From Trichomonas vaginalis G3 (Eukaryota; Parabasalia; Trichomonadida; Trichomonadidae): a stretch of DNA of 64,000 bases. Positions within the stretch are counted from its first letter, which is position 1; each line of letters opens with the position of its first letter. The DNA is taken from assembly GCF_026262505.1 (NCBI RefSeq), contig NC_067205.1, forward strand, positions 21,609,585 through 21,673,584, written 5' to 3'. This document shows, one piece after another, positions 50,172 to 58,505 of this stretch. A program made the translations under genes and the position numbers. The notes below the pieces were generated by a model. It searched no databases. It saw only the letters and a list, made by a program, of their open reading frames with translations, and was not told where the DNA came from.

Positions 50172-51127
50172 TCGTCATTTTCAACTTCTTTAGCATATTC
50201 GTCAGGAGTTGTCTTATATTTGTTAGGAACTGTCTTTGAAAGTATACCACCTTGAACTTTGACAAGTTTGAAACGAGGTCTGACAATAGTAGTTTTATCT
50301 TCTGCTTGCAGTCTGTACATTTTGCCATGTTTGCCTAAAACTTCATAATATTCTCTTGTATACTTTCTTCTATTTTTACGAACACGAACGTGAGTACCTG
50401 TCGAGTTCCCATTGTTGTCATAGTCAATAGTATTTTCATATGGGTCGCGTTTAGGTATTTCTATTTTTACTTTGTCGCCTTTCTTAAGTTTGAAGCCCGG
50501 CATTCTTTCTTGTTTGTCCCTTTTGACTAAACTATTAAATATATAGTCTTTCTCTAAGTCAGGGTTGTTTTTCATTTCTTCGGGGGAATGGTTTCCCAAA
50601 CCTTTTTGTTTACGGGTATTGTAAATATTTAAAACTTGTCTCATCTTTGCCATGGAGAAATGTCTATATTTGTCGTCATATGACATTTCATCTACCTCAC
50701 CACCTTGTGGTTGATTTAAGTCTCTTAAGATTTTTATACAACTGTCAATGACACCAAGAGCAGAATGGTTTTGGTCGACAATGAAATATTGGTTTACATT
50801 TTTTGAACGCAGATAGTTTTTAATATCGTCTGATTTGAAAGAACTTTCACAGTCAGATGTCAGTTTTGTTGGATGGTATTTGTCAACGAAGATTGTCAAA
50901 GCAGTTTTCACATCTAAAATATTTTTGGACCATAATGGTATGGCTTCACAGTATCTTGTGTTTTGACCAACAAATATTAGCCAGTATGGTGGTCCATCTT
51001 CTCTATACCTCGGAATGTTTTCCAAGATATCCATAAACCAAGCATTTGGTGTTGAACTAAAGATTTTTACCATGAGTGCTTTCTTTGTCGCTTTAGAAAC
51101 ATACGGGTCCTTGTTTGAATTCGTCAT
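50168..51127 (-). CDS. Maverick integrase of element 2, DD35D
   Basis: 319 codons from the ATG at 51127. The catalytic-type positions are Asp33 (WFMDILE), Asp82 (LTSDCESS) and, exactly 35 residues on, Asp118 (GVIDSCIKILRD), so Asp replaces the usual Glu. The C-terminal half has basic strand-rich sequence (KLKKGDKVKIEIPKR, YEVLGKHGKMYRL) fitting an SH3/chromo-like tail. It is clearly homologous to the element 1 integrase but much diverged. The start is 16 bp from the divergent gene at 51144, and the 3' end shares four bases with the fibre gene stop. Confidence 0.88.
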   Translation of the reverse strand: MTNSNKDPYVSKATKKALMVKIFSSTPNAWFMDILENIPRYREDGPPYWLIFVGQNTRYCEAIPLWSKNILDVKTALTIFVDKYHPTKLTSDCESSFKSDDIKNYLRSKNVNQYFIVDQNHSALGVIDSCIKILRDLNQPQGGEVDEMSYDDKYRHFSMAKMRQVLNIYNTRKQKGLGNHSPEEMKNNPDLEKDYIFNSLVKRDKQERMPGFKLKKGDKVKIEIPKRDPYENTIDYDNNGNSTGTHVRVRKNRRKYTREYYEVLGKHGKMYRLQAEDKTTIVRPRFKLVKVQGGILSKTVPNKYKTTPDEYAKEVENDD

Positions 51128-51143
51128 TTTTAACCCATAAGAA

Positions 51144-51545
51144 ATGGGTTTATTTGGTGCATTAGCAGGAGTCACATCTAGATTTTTGCCCGCAGTGGGA
51201 ACAATAGCCAGAGGTGCATTTGGAATTGGAAGGAAGATTTTGAGTACATTAGGTATACTGAAAGAGAAAGCGCAACCTATTATACAAACTGTACAGAAAG
51301 GTTGGGATGTAGCACGAGATGCAGCAAATCTTATTCCAAATCCTGAAACAAGAGGAAAAGTTCAAGGATGGATGGACAATGTAGGAAGACAAGCAGGAAA
51401 CTACTATAACAAAGCAAATGACTACTATAACCAAGCAGGGCACTATATGGACCAAGGTGAAAGATTCTTTAACAGAGGATATAACCATGCACAACAGTGG
51501 GTAAACAACAACCAACCTCAACCACCTCAAACTTGGGGAATGTAA
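51144..51545 (+). CDS. Amphipathic/Tyr-Asn-rich minor virion-type protein
   Basis: 133 residues. The start MGLFGALAGVTSRFLPAVG is hydrophobic and Gly/Ala-rich. A helix (AQPIIQTVQKGWDVARDAAN) and then Tyr/Asn/Gln-rich repeats (YYNKANDYYNQAGHYMDQG) follow, with a Gln/Pro end. It resembles the 80-residue protein at 47851 in layout and may be a membrane-active or scaffold component of a particle. No signal peptide is clear. It shares a 16-bp intergenic region with the integrase gene. Confidence 0.55.
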   Translation: MGLFGALAGVTSRFLPAVGTIARGAFGIGRKILSTLGILKEKAQPIIQTVQKGWDVARDAANLIPNPETRGKVQGWMDNVGRQAGNYYNKANDYYNQAGHYMDQGERFFNRGYNHAQQWVNNNQPQPPQTWGM

Positions 51546-51564
51546 AGTTTTTTACTGAGATGAA

Positions 51565-51720
51565 ATGAACAATACAGCATTGAGACAAATGGGCTCAAGA
51601 TGGATTTGTCGGCTTCCAGCAGTTACACAACCACGTGTTTGTCAAGTTCTTCCTATACCTCAGGAAGTTTTAGACCGACTTAAAAAACCTAAACAACCAG
51701 TTGAAAACAAAACAAACTAA
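51565..51720 (+). CDS. 51-residue unknown protein
   Basis: The ATG at 51565 follows TTTTTTACTGAGATGAA, a phrase repeated almost exactly before the next gene at 51740. This argues that it is expressed. The protein is basic and Pro/Arg-rich with two Cys (WICRLPAV, RVCQVLPIP) and ends in KPKQPVENKTN. No family recognised. Confidence 0.5.
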   Translation: MNNTALRQMGSRWICRLPAVTQPRVCQVLPIPQEVLDRLKKPKQPVENKTN

Positions 51721-51739
51721 AATTTTTTACTGAGATGAA

Positions 51740-52324
51740 ATGACCGAAGAAGTTGAAACGGTAGATTTGACACCACAAACAAAAAGTTCAGAACCATTGT
51801 CAAAACCTGTCAAAGAACTTACAGATGAAGAGAAAAATTCAATAATAGAAAGTGCCAGGTCTGGAAATACAAACTCTAACTACAAAGTCACTTTTCATAG
51901 AAATGGAACGGCTAGTATCTCAAAAAAGAAACAGACTCTCACAAATAAAATATTGAAGTCTGAAGGAGCTTTCGAGACAACAGATGGAAAAGTTTACTTC
52001 ACTGACCAACAGTTCATTATAGAACATCTCATTGACTTAGAGTCGAAATATTCTAAACTTTACAACAAACACAAAAAGTTGAAAGGAAAACAGAAACAGA
52101 TGGCATATGACATTTATGAAGATACTAACGACACAACCATACCTGCAAGTGAGGTAAAGTCAGATGAACCGAAAAGTGACGAAAAACAGATAGAAGAAGG
52201 GGAGCCAAAAACTGAAGAAAAACCAAAACCAAAGTTTAGTTTCAATACTAAACCAAGTCAACCTTCATTAGCTGGTATGGGTTGGCGTCAAAGGCTTATG
52301 ATAGCAGGTGGCTATGTTAAGTAA
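51740..52324 (+). CDS. Charged protein related to the broken gene at 16384
   Basis: 194 residues. Near residues 27-65 it has LTDEEKNSIIESARSG followed by YKVTFHRNGTASISKKKQTL, the pattern of the small proteins at 14023 and 16384 in element 1. A coiled-coil (HLIDLESKYSKLYNKHKKL) and a Glu/Lys/Pro-rich linker follow, and a short C-terminal hydrophobic patch ends it. A DNA-binding or scaffold role is possible but not shown. The start motif TTTTTTACTGAGATGAA is the same as for the gene before it. Confidence 0.6.
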   Translation: MTEEVETVDLTPQTKSSEPLSKPVKELTDEEKNSIIESARSGNTNSNYKVTFHRNGTASISKKKQTLTNKILKSEGAFETTDGKVYFTDQQFIIEHLIDLESKYSKLYNKHKKLKGKQKQMAYDIYEDTNDTTIPASEVKSDEPKSDEKQIEEGEPKTEEKPKPKFSFNTKPSQPSLAGMGWRQRLMIAGGYVK

Positions 52325-52353
52325 AGAAAAAACATTTTTTATTTTTATTTGAA

Positions 52354-52560
52354 ATGTACGCTGAGTCTGTCGCAAAAGACCGTTGGGAAGACATAGATGA
52401 AGAAGTCTTAACAAAAACATTGACGATGAAGTTCATGAGAAATTAGATGAAGAAAGTTCATGAGAAATTAGATGAAGAAGTCTCAACAAAAACATAGACA
52501 AGAAAGTTCATGAGAAATTAGATGAGAAATATGAAATGGCATACCATTTAAAATAAAACA
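52354..52560 (+). pseudogene. Decayed partial duplicate of the HNH gene start
   Basis: ATGTACGCTGAGTCTGTCGC at 52354 closely resembles the start of the gene at 52596, including the upstream T-rich leader. After ~35 bases it runs into several copies of a phrase AAGTTCATGAGAAATTAGAT, then rejoins a fragment like the codons for EKYE and the stretch before the next leader. Stops occur throughout. It looks like an abortive tandem duplication followed by slippage. Confidence 0.6.
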
Positions 52561-52595
52561 TTTTTTAAAAAAAACATTTTTTTATTTTATTTGAA

Positions 52596-53180
52596 ATGTA
52601 CGCTGAGTTTGTTGGAACAGACCGTTGGGAAACTTGTTTGTTAGATGAGAAATATGAAATTCACTGTTGTGAGTCATTTGAAGTCAGAAAAAAAGAGACA
52701 AAAAGAGTTTTAAGCGAATGGGAGCGAAATGACGGATATACTACTATGAAGATGAGTGGGAAAAGCTATCTTAAACATATTGTCATTGCAACTCATTTTA
52801 TACCGAACCCTAACAATTTACCTTTTGTAGACCATATAAACCATATAAGAAACGACAATAGACTTGAAAACTTACGTTGGGTTACTTGTTCTGAAAACAA
52901 TAAGAACAAAGGTAAAATTGGAGATATTGTATTCGAATTTGTCGACGAACTAGAAGATGAAACAATTGAAATTACAGACTATGGCAAACATACGTTTGAG
53001 TTTTACTACTATAGCGAAGAACAAGACTCTTTCTACTTTTATACCGGCGTAAACTATAGGAAATTACAAGTATGTTTTACTAAGGCAGGCTATGCTTATG
53101 TAAACACTAGAGATACAGATGGAAAATGCGTTCATATACGTCTTAACAAATTCAAGAAGCTATATGGCATACCATTTTAA
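52596..53180 (+). CDS. HNH homing-type endonuclease with TIR-protein-like tail
   Basis: 194 residues. The N-terminal part is NUMOD4-like (YEIHCCESFEVRKKE), and the HNH core is at about residues 68-105 (FVDHINHIRNDNRLENLRWVTCSENNKNK) with the His, Asn and paired residues of the HNH_3 class. The C-terminal ~75 residues (IEITDYGKHTF to IRLNKFKKLYG) match the small protein encoded in the terminal repeats of element 1. So a stand-alone module there is fused to a nuclease here. It could be a homing endonuclease or part of element mobility. Start context TTTTATTTGAAATG. Confidence 0.82.
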   Translation: MYAEFVGTDRWETCLLDEKYEIHCCESFEVRKKETKRVLSEWERNDGYTTMKMSGKSYLKHIVIATHFIPNPNNLPFVDHINHIRNDNRLENLRWVTCSENNKNKGKIGDIVFEFVDELEDETIEITDYGKHTFEFYYYSEEQDSFYFYTGVNYRKLQVCFTKAGYAYVNTRDTDGKCVHIRLNKFKKLYGIPF

Positions 53181-53209
53181 AACAGTATATTTTTTTTATT
53201 TTTATAAAA

Positions 53210-55363
53210 ATGCCCCCGTATAGAATAGATAGAAAATCTGCTAGAATAAAAGCAGAGTTAGAAAGATATGGCTGGAAAGTTTCGAAGAAGTTTAAATATA
53301 GGAAGGGAAGACCCATAAAAGTCTATGACAAACTGGCTGGTCTTCGCTATGAAATGGACTTAGAAACAGCACGCACAAATTATCCAAACAGACTTGAGAG
53401 GTTAGAAGAAGAACGTCTTATGAACATGCCTTTCGATGTTACTGAGCCACAGGTTGAAGGACACGACGGCTTTGCCAGGTTCTACTGGAAACATGACAAA
53501 CAATTGTATCCTTTGAGGAGGAAAAAAGGAAAAGGTGAAGACGCACATGCCCCCATGGAAAGAACAAGATATGCATATGAAAAGTACCGTGAAGTTAGAA
53601 GTCAAATTACATCTGGTAGAACCTTTACAGTAAACTTTGAAGAAGGAAAGAACAAAGAAGGCTTCATGGGTGTACTTGCTGCCATACAAGACGGAAATAA
53701 GAAAGGATACAATCTCAGACTAACCGTAACAGATTTAGATGGTCATATATACTACTCACATGGCAATGAACAAACAGCCGCACAACTTCTTGACGCTTTC
53801 AAGACTACAAAGAGAGAACAAATGTTTGACTCCGACTCAGATATTTTGAATGCAATTGAAGGAATTGCAAGCGTGAAGTTCGAATGGTATCAACCCAACC
53901 CTCAAGCAGTCAGACAACATGCTGGGTATTTCCCGTTCATAAACAAGTCTGACATTGACTTAACAAGGTATGGAATTTACAATTCAATTGAAAAAATTGT
54001 CAATGAACCTTGTATTCTTACATGTCTCAGGAACTCTAATCTTGTTACAGATGAGAAAATGAAGTATCTTGAGTCATGTGTGAAGACAAGGTACATTCTC
54101 AGAAGTCAATTGACAAAGATTGCACCGTTGGCAAATGTGAATATCCGAGTCAACATACCGACTGAGAAAGGTTCTTCACATGACGACTATGTTGTTGACA
54201 AAGACTTACCATGGTTGAAGATTGTAATTGTCCACAACCACTTCATGTTGAACGAAAGTCTTACAAACCCATTGTTCGGAAAAGGTAAGTGCAACATTGT
54301 CAGAGCTGTTAACATTCTTTTCGAGAAAGGCTTGTTGGAACCAATTCCAGATGACAAGCTGACAGAAACTTTTGTACCAAAAGACGAAACAAACTTTTCA
54401 TTGTTAGTGAGACCAAAAGTTGTTCCAGACAAAGTTATAGCACAAAAGAAGTACACAGCTCCAAAAGGAGTTGGATTGTTCGGATACCAACCTGAACCAG
54501 AAGAACTTCCAATGAGGTTGCAAGAACTTCAAGATGCTATAAACAAACTTCCATTGAGAAATCCAATCGACGTCAAATTGTATTGGAGAGCATCTGAGTT
54601 AGCTCAGAAGGTTTTATATGAAACAGGTTGCTTTGACGATGTTTATGAGATAACAGGCGAGGTTTCTCAGAAGATAAGAGACTCACTTGAATTTCCACGA
54701 ACTGGGCCGATTGGATGCGACAAGTTCGACTCATACGAAAAAATATACTATGTCGACCTTAACGCTGCGTACATGAGGTTCGTCCAATATATCCCAACTG
54801 GAATTCCAAACGAAGACGGCGAGTTCCCGGGAAGGAACTATACAGTTGGAAAAGTCATACAACAACTCTATGATATTAGGAAAGCTTCAAACCCCAAACT
54901 TGCAATGACACTCAAATTGCTTATGAATTCGACATGGGGGTATTCCATTAAAAAACCTCAAAAGATGAAGAGTAAACACTATGAGAAGGTCGACAACTTT
55001 GTTGAAAGGTTCTCCCCTTTTGTTTTGAAATACGAATTTACTCAAGGTCAAGGTGGCTTAGTAACCACAGTAAAACCTATTGTCGAACATTGGTCTTATC
55101 CTCAGTTCGCAAAGGCAGTCCTTGACAACTACAACAAATTTTTCTCAGAGGTTAAATCCAAAGTTGTGGTTTACTATGAGAACATCGATGCACTCATGAC
55201 GAACGAAGAAGGATACAACAAACTCATTGAAATGGGAATGGTCGGTGAGAAGATGGGCCTTTTTAAGCTAGACAAGGTATTTTCCGAAGTTCATGTTCTC
55301 TCCAAGCGTAAGTACTGGGCCGTACTTGAAGACGGCACAGAAATAAAACATTGCATGAAATAA
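53210..55363 (+). CDS. Exonuclease-less family B DNA polymerase relative
   Basis: 717 residues. The N-terminal ~400 align in layout with the N-terminal ~550 of the 1259-residue polymerase of element 1 (for example CILTCLRNSNL with CFVYACIQAGV, and VIVHNHFMLNESL with LLVEDHYMLNERL). It then jumps straight to the polymerase palm: motif A YYVDLNAAYM (near 518), motif B LMNSTWGY (near 573) and motif C YYENIDALM (near 655). No Exo I, II or III motif is present, and A to B is only about 50 residues, so TPR2 is missing. In motif C the first Asp of the usual DTD is Asn. The frame is intact for over 2 kb. Activity is uncertain. Confidence 0.85.
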   Translation: MPPYRIDRKSARIKAELERYGWKVSKKFKYRKGRPIKVYDKLAGLRYEMDLETARTNYPNRLERLEEERLMNMPFDVTEPQVEGHDGFARFYWKHDKQLYPLRRKKGKGEDAHAPMERTRYAYEKYREVRSQITSGRTFTVNFEEGKNKEGFMGVLAAIQDGNKKGYNLRLTVTDLDGHIYYSHGNEQTAAQLLDAFKTTKREQMFDSDSDILNAIEGIASVKFEWYQPNPQAVRQHAGYFPFINKSDIDLTRYGIYNSIEKIVNEPCILTCLRNSNLVTDEKMKYLESCVKTRYILRSQLTKIAPLANVNIRVNIPTEKGSSHDDYVVDKDLPWLKIVIVHNHFMLNESLTNPLFGKGKCNIVRAVNILFEKGLLEPIPDDKLTETFVPKDETNFSLLVRPKVVPDKVIAQKKYTAPKGVGLFGYQPEPEELPMRLQELQDAINKLPLRNPIDVKLYWRASELAQKVLYETGCFDDVYEITGEVSQKIRDSLEFPRTGPIGCDKFDSYEKIYYVDLNAAYMRFVQYIPTGIPNEDGEFPGRNYTVGKVIQQLYDIRKASNPKLAMTLKLLMNSTWGYSIKKPQKMKSKHYEKVDNFVERFSPFVLKYEFTQGQGGLVTTVKPIVEHWSYPQFAKAVLDNYNKFFSEVKSKVVVYYENIDALMTNEEGYNKLIEMGMVGEKMGLFKLDKVFSEVHVLSKRKYWAVLEDGTEIKHCMK

Positions 55364-55419
55364 AACATTGCATACCATTTTAAAACATTTTTAAAACAGT
55401 ATATTTTTACATATATTAA

Positions 55420-56280
55420 ATGCTTCAGGTTGAAAAACAAAGAACAAAAGTAGCAGATACAAAACCGTTAGACTATATCTTTACAAACGCTGGTAGGACT
55501 ATATCAGATGAAGAAATTTCATCCCGATCTTACAGGTTTGACTATCCAGTTCGTTGGCTTCAAAGTCCTTCAGATGCAAAGGCAATAGGATTTAGAAGAG
55601 TTTTGTTTTCAAATAGAACTAACGCGTTTATGTTTGCAGTATATTTTCACGGTCAGTATAAAGGTTCTGACGGTCTAATAGAAAAATTTGACGAAATGAA
55701 AATCTTTACAATTCGTTCAGACGAAAGTCTTGAAAAAACTCTAAATGACTTTCAAACTCAAATAAACAAATACTACTGGGAATTTCAAGAAAAATACCAC
55801 TCTTTACTAAATGGAACATACTATCTAAAGCTAGAATACGACAAGATGAACTCCACAGTTTCATTTCAAAAGATTGAAATTAACCCTCCAAGAGATACAG
55901 AGTTTTTATATTGGGGGGTGGACAAACGTTCTTGGGCGCAATTTCTTCGGTTACTAAACCAGAACGAACCATTACCACCAGATGGTCCATTTAAATTTAT
56001 ACTCCCGCCAACAGATTTGACAGTTTATAGAAACGTGTTCGATCCTCAAAATGTCATGTGTCATGCAAGTTTCAGTTCAAGCAACAACAGTTTTCTTTGT
56101 ATCGGTAAGGACTTTTATGACTTTGCTTCTAAATTCTACGAACCACCTAGTAACAGTTTCTCTGACTTTCAAGTCTGGTTCACAACAAACGGTGTGCAGC
56201 ATATAATACCATTGTACTATGACTTTTATCTCGAATTGTCTTTCATATACAACTACGGAAAAGTGCTGAAAAAGTATTGA
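55420..56280 (+). CDS. Candidate minor virion protein (FDYPxxW family), full length
   Basis: 286 residues behind ATATTTTTACATATATTAA. It has TKPLDYIFTNAGRTI at the N-terminus, then FDYPVRWLQSPSDAKAIGFRRV, the family motif shared with the proteins at 17130 and 32234. The remainder is rich in aromatic strands (MCHASFSSSNNSFLC; FSDFQVWFTTNGVQHIIPLYY). No membrane segment. A degraded paralogue lies at 48098. I infer a structural (capsid-associated or receptor-facing) role from gene context only. Confidence 0.55.
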   Translation: MLQVEKQRTKVADTKPLDYIFTNAGRTISDEEISSRSYRFDYPVRWLQSPSDAKAIGFRRVLFSNRTNAFMFAVYFHGQYKGSDGLIEKFDEMKIFTIRSDESLEKTLNDFQTQINKYYWEFQEKYHSLLNGTYYLKLEYDKMNSTVSFQKIEINPPRDTEFLYWGVDKRSWAQFLRLLNQNEPLPPDGPFKFILPPTDLTVYRNVFDPQNVMCHASFSSSNNSFLCIGKDFYDFASKFYEPPSNSFSDFQVWFTTNGVQHIIPLYYDFYLELSFIYNYGKVLKKY

Positions 56281-56299
56281 AAAATATATTTTAGGTGGA

Positions 56300-56392
56300 A
56301 CCAGGTCACTCGGTCACTCGGTCACTCGGTCATTTTAACTTCTCTGAAAAAGTGTGACAACATGACATTTAGACAACAACACAGGAAATAGA
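56300..56392 (+). repeat. Shared Maverick module, copy 3
   Basis: ACCAGG, three copies of TCACTCGG, AACTTCTCTGAAAAAGTG, TGACAACATGACATTTAGAC and ACACAGGAAATAGA. It lies in inverted orientation to copies 4 and 5, so with copy 4 it flanks the gene at 56697-57593 like a pair of terminal repeats. Confidence 0.85.
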
Positions 56393-56421
56393 TTTCATCA
56401 TCTAATTTCTCATGAATTTCA

Positions 56422-56585
56422 TCGTAAATGTTTTGTATAAAAAGCACCCCGCGGAAAACAGCGGGGTGGTATATTCTTCACGAAATGCTTGTTTTGTCAT
56501 GACTTCTTCTTCGTAAATGTTTTGTATAAAAAGCACCCCGCGGAAAACAGCGGGGTGGTATATTCTTCACGAAATGCTTGTTTTG
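56422..56585. repeat. 75-bp direct repeat with GC-rich hairpin, two copies
   Basis: 56422-56496 and 56511-56585 are essentially identical. Each has a perfect 8-bp stem, CACCCCGC with GCGGGGTG (56445-56452 with 56461-56468; 56534-56541 with 56550-56557), around the 8-base loop GGAAAACA. Such a GC-rich stem stands out in this AT-rich DNA. It could be a transcription terminator, a structured RNA or a protein-binding site. Confidence 0.8.
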
Positions 56586-56696
56586 AGGTCGAGCCATTTT
56601 TGGCTCCACCGTAGAAAACACACAAAACTCTTGAATTCGGCAAAAATATATTTTAGTTTTTTTTTAAAAAATATTTTTTATTTTTATTGTAAGAAC

Positions 56697-57593
56697 ATGT
56701 CAGCAACAACAGCACCAAACTCGTTAGTCATGAACCCAACTTCAATGTTAGTAGAGATGAAAAGCTTCATTCCTTCTTCATATACTTTCGAAACAGAAAT
56801 CCAGAAGATAAAGCAAGAACTTCTCCAAGGAGATTTAGACTGTAGTGCGAAAGATGAAACAAATGAACAGTATCTTTATGAAATGCAGGATATTATTGAC
56901 CATCTACCTAAAATTCCTGAAATACAACAACAAAAGCTCACTATTCCTGAATTCGATGAAATAGAAGTGAAACCAACTGACTCAGTAGAAATAAAGAAGT
57001 TCATACGTAATGTAAACTATGAGTTTCTTGGATTTCATTGCAACCACAAAGACTGCGATATGGTATATTTCATTGACATATATAAATCGGAGGAGTTTAA
57101 GACCTACGACAACTTTGTTTCGTTAGTTGCAAAATGTGTATGGCAGATAAGAGATAAAGATAAAAGAGGTAAAGTATGGAATGAACAGATAAAACCCGCA
57201 ACTTTTGAGTTAAAGAAAACCATTTACGCCTTAGTCGTACTTGCAGGTTTTATTTCAATGTACAATGCTAAAATGAACCCACAATGTTCAAAATGTAAAG
57301 CAGCAATGAAGAAATATAACTACTCCGTCAAAGAGATAGAACGTATGCGAAACGACTATGCTGACTTAAAGAAAGAAGCAGAGAAACCAGCAGAAGATAA
57401 AATGGACATGTTGACATTTCTGAACAAAAACTATCCAACTGCTAACGATTTCCTTCTATCTGATGTCAAGAAGAAGTACAAAGAAACTTTCGGCATTGTT
57501 AAAACATTCGATGTACTAAAAGAAGAAATAGAAGCTACAAAACTGTTTAAAGTCATGAACCATCACAACATATACCATGTAAAACGCTTGTGA
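56697..57593 (+). CDS. Unknown protein with two Cys pairs
   Basis: 298 codons from the ATG at 56697. After an N-terminal acidic helical part comes FHCNHKDCDMVYF and later NPQCSKCKAAMKKY, two Cys pairs that could bind one zinc. The last ~60 residues (FLNKNYPTANDFLLSDVKKKYKE to the end) resemble winged-helix-type tails of viral replication proteins, without a firm match. The leader TTTTTATTGTAAGAAC is like that of the two KilA-N genes that follow, suggesting co-regulation. It is flanked by inverted copies of the shared module. Confidence 0.55.
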   Translation: MSATTAPNSLVMNPTSMLVEMKSFIPSSYTFETEIQKIKQELLQGDLDCSAKDETNEQYLYEMQDIIDHLPKIPEIQQQKLTIPEFDEIEVKPTDSVEIKKFIRNVNYEFLGFHCNHKDCDMVYFIDIYKSEEFKTYDNFVSLVAKCVWQIRDKDKRGKVWNEQIKPATFELKKTIYALVVLAGFISMYNAKMNPQCSKCKAAMKKYNYSVKEIERMRNDYADLKKEAEKPAEDKMDMLTFLNKNYPTANDFLLSDVKKKYKETFGIVKTFDVLKEEIEATKLFKVMNHHNIYHVKRL

Positions 57594-57646
57594 AACTTTA
57601 TGGTAGAAATATATTTTTGTCTGATTTACGCTCATTGACGAAGAAG

Positions 57647-57740
57647 TCTATTTCCTGTGTTGTTGTCAAAATGTCATGTTGTCACACTTTTTCAGAGAAG
57701 TTCATTTGACCGAGGGACCGAGGGACCGAGGGACCTGGTT
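57647..57740 (-). repeat. Shared Maverick module, copy 4
   Basis: The reverse complement of the module type seen at 46306 and 56300, with three TCCCTCGG units. Nearly identical to copy 5. Confidence 0.85.
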
Positions 57741-58125
57741 AGATCTAAAATATATTTTTGCTGAGTAAAATGACCAAATTTCATGAATTTCCTCATATGT
57801 TTGCTACCCCGACTTTTTTCGGCCTTGCATAAAACTCTATGAAATCATGAAAAAATGACCAAATTTCATGATATAACTGTATTTTTTTGACGAAGTGAAC
57901 TTTTACTCTTCGTAAAAAAAATCCCTGAAATCATGAAAAAATGACCAAATTTCATGATATAACTGTATTTTTTTGACGAAGAGAACTTTTACACTTCGTA
58001 AAAAAATCCCTGAAATCGTGAAAAAATGACCAAATTTCATGATATAACTGTATTTTTTTGACGAAGTGAACTTTTACTCTTCATAAAAAACTCATGAAAG
58101 TCTCAACAAAACATATACGAAGAAG

Positions 58126-58219
58126 TCTATTTCCTGTGTTGTTGTCAAAATGTCATGTTGTCACACTTTTTCAGAGAAGTTCATTTGACCGAGGGACCGA
58201 GGGACCGAGGGACCTGGTT
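58126..58219 (-). repeat. Shared Maverick module, copy 5
   Basis: Same orientation as copy 4 and nearly identical, as part of a larger direct duplication with offset 479. Confidence 0.85.
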
Positions 58220-58505
58220 AGATCTAAAATATATTTTTGCTGAAAAAATGACCAAATTTCATGAATTTCCTCATATGTTTGCTACCCTAGGAAAATCGAG
58301 GATAGAGATTCCGTACGAAAATCGTAAAAAAAACTCATGAAAATCGTGAAAAAATGCTACCCCGACTTTTACAGGGGTTGCCTAAAACTCATGAAAATCG
58401 TAAAAAAACTCTATGAAATCATATCTTTTATACAAGATAGAAAAAATAAAATTAACGCTAGTTTTTTTAAAATATTTTTTTTTATTTTGTATGTAAGAAC
58501 AGGAA

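Larger units (their letters stand above)
56281..56696. other. Non-coding repeat block upstream of the Zn-type gene
   Basis: Holds module copy 3 (56300-56392) and two 75-bp direct repeats with GC-rich hairpins. A T-rich leader (TTTTTTATTTTTATTGTAAG) ends the block before the ATG at 56697. An open frame runs through part of it, but the repeats show it is not coding. Confidence 0.65.
57594..58505. other. Non-coding repeats and KilA-N gene fragments
   Basis: Holds module copies 4 and 5 inside a direct duplication of about 165 bp (57639 and 58118 onward, offset 479), and three ~116-bp units around 57800-58090 with GACGAAGTGAACTTTTACTC-type hairpins. It also has phrases such as GAATTTCCTCATATGTTTGC and GAGATTCCGTACGAAAATCG that match coding sequence of the KilA-N gene of element 1 near 24150-24200. 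It is a scrap heap of duplicated gene pieces. Confidence 0.65.

Noticed and set aside
56517-56696. N-terminal extension of the Cys-pair gene
   Set aside because: It would translate a duplicated GC hairpin and a T-rich leader. The ATG at 56697 has the expected start context.
58480-58505. GTATGT...ACAG before the KilA-N-type genes as a trichomonad intron
   Set aside because: GTATGT matches the 5' splice site, but only 14 bases separate it from ACAG and the ACTAAC branch phrase is missing. It is better read as a shared leader.
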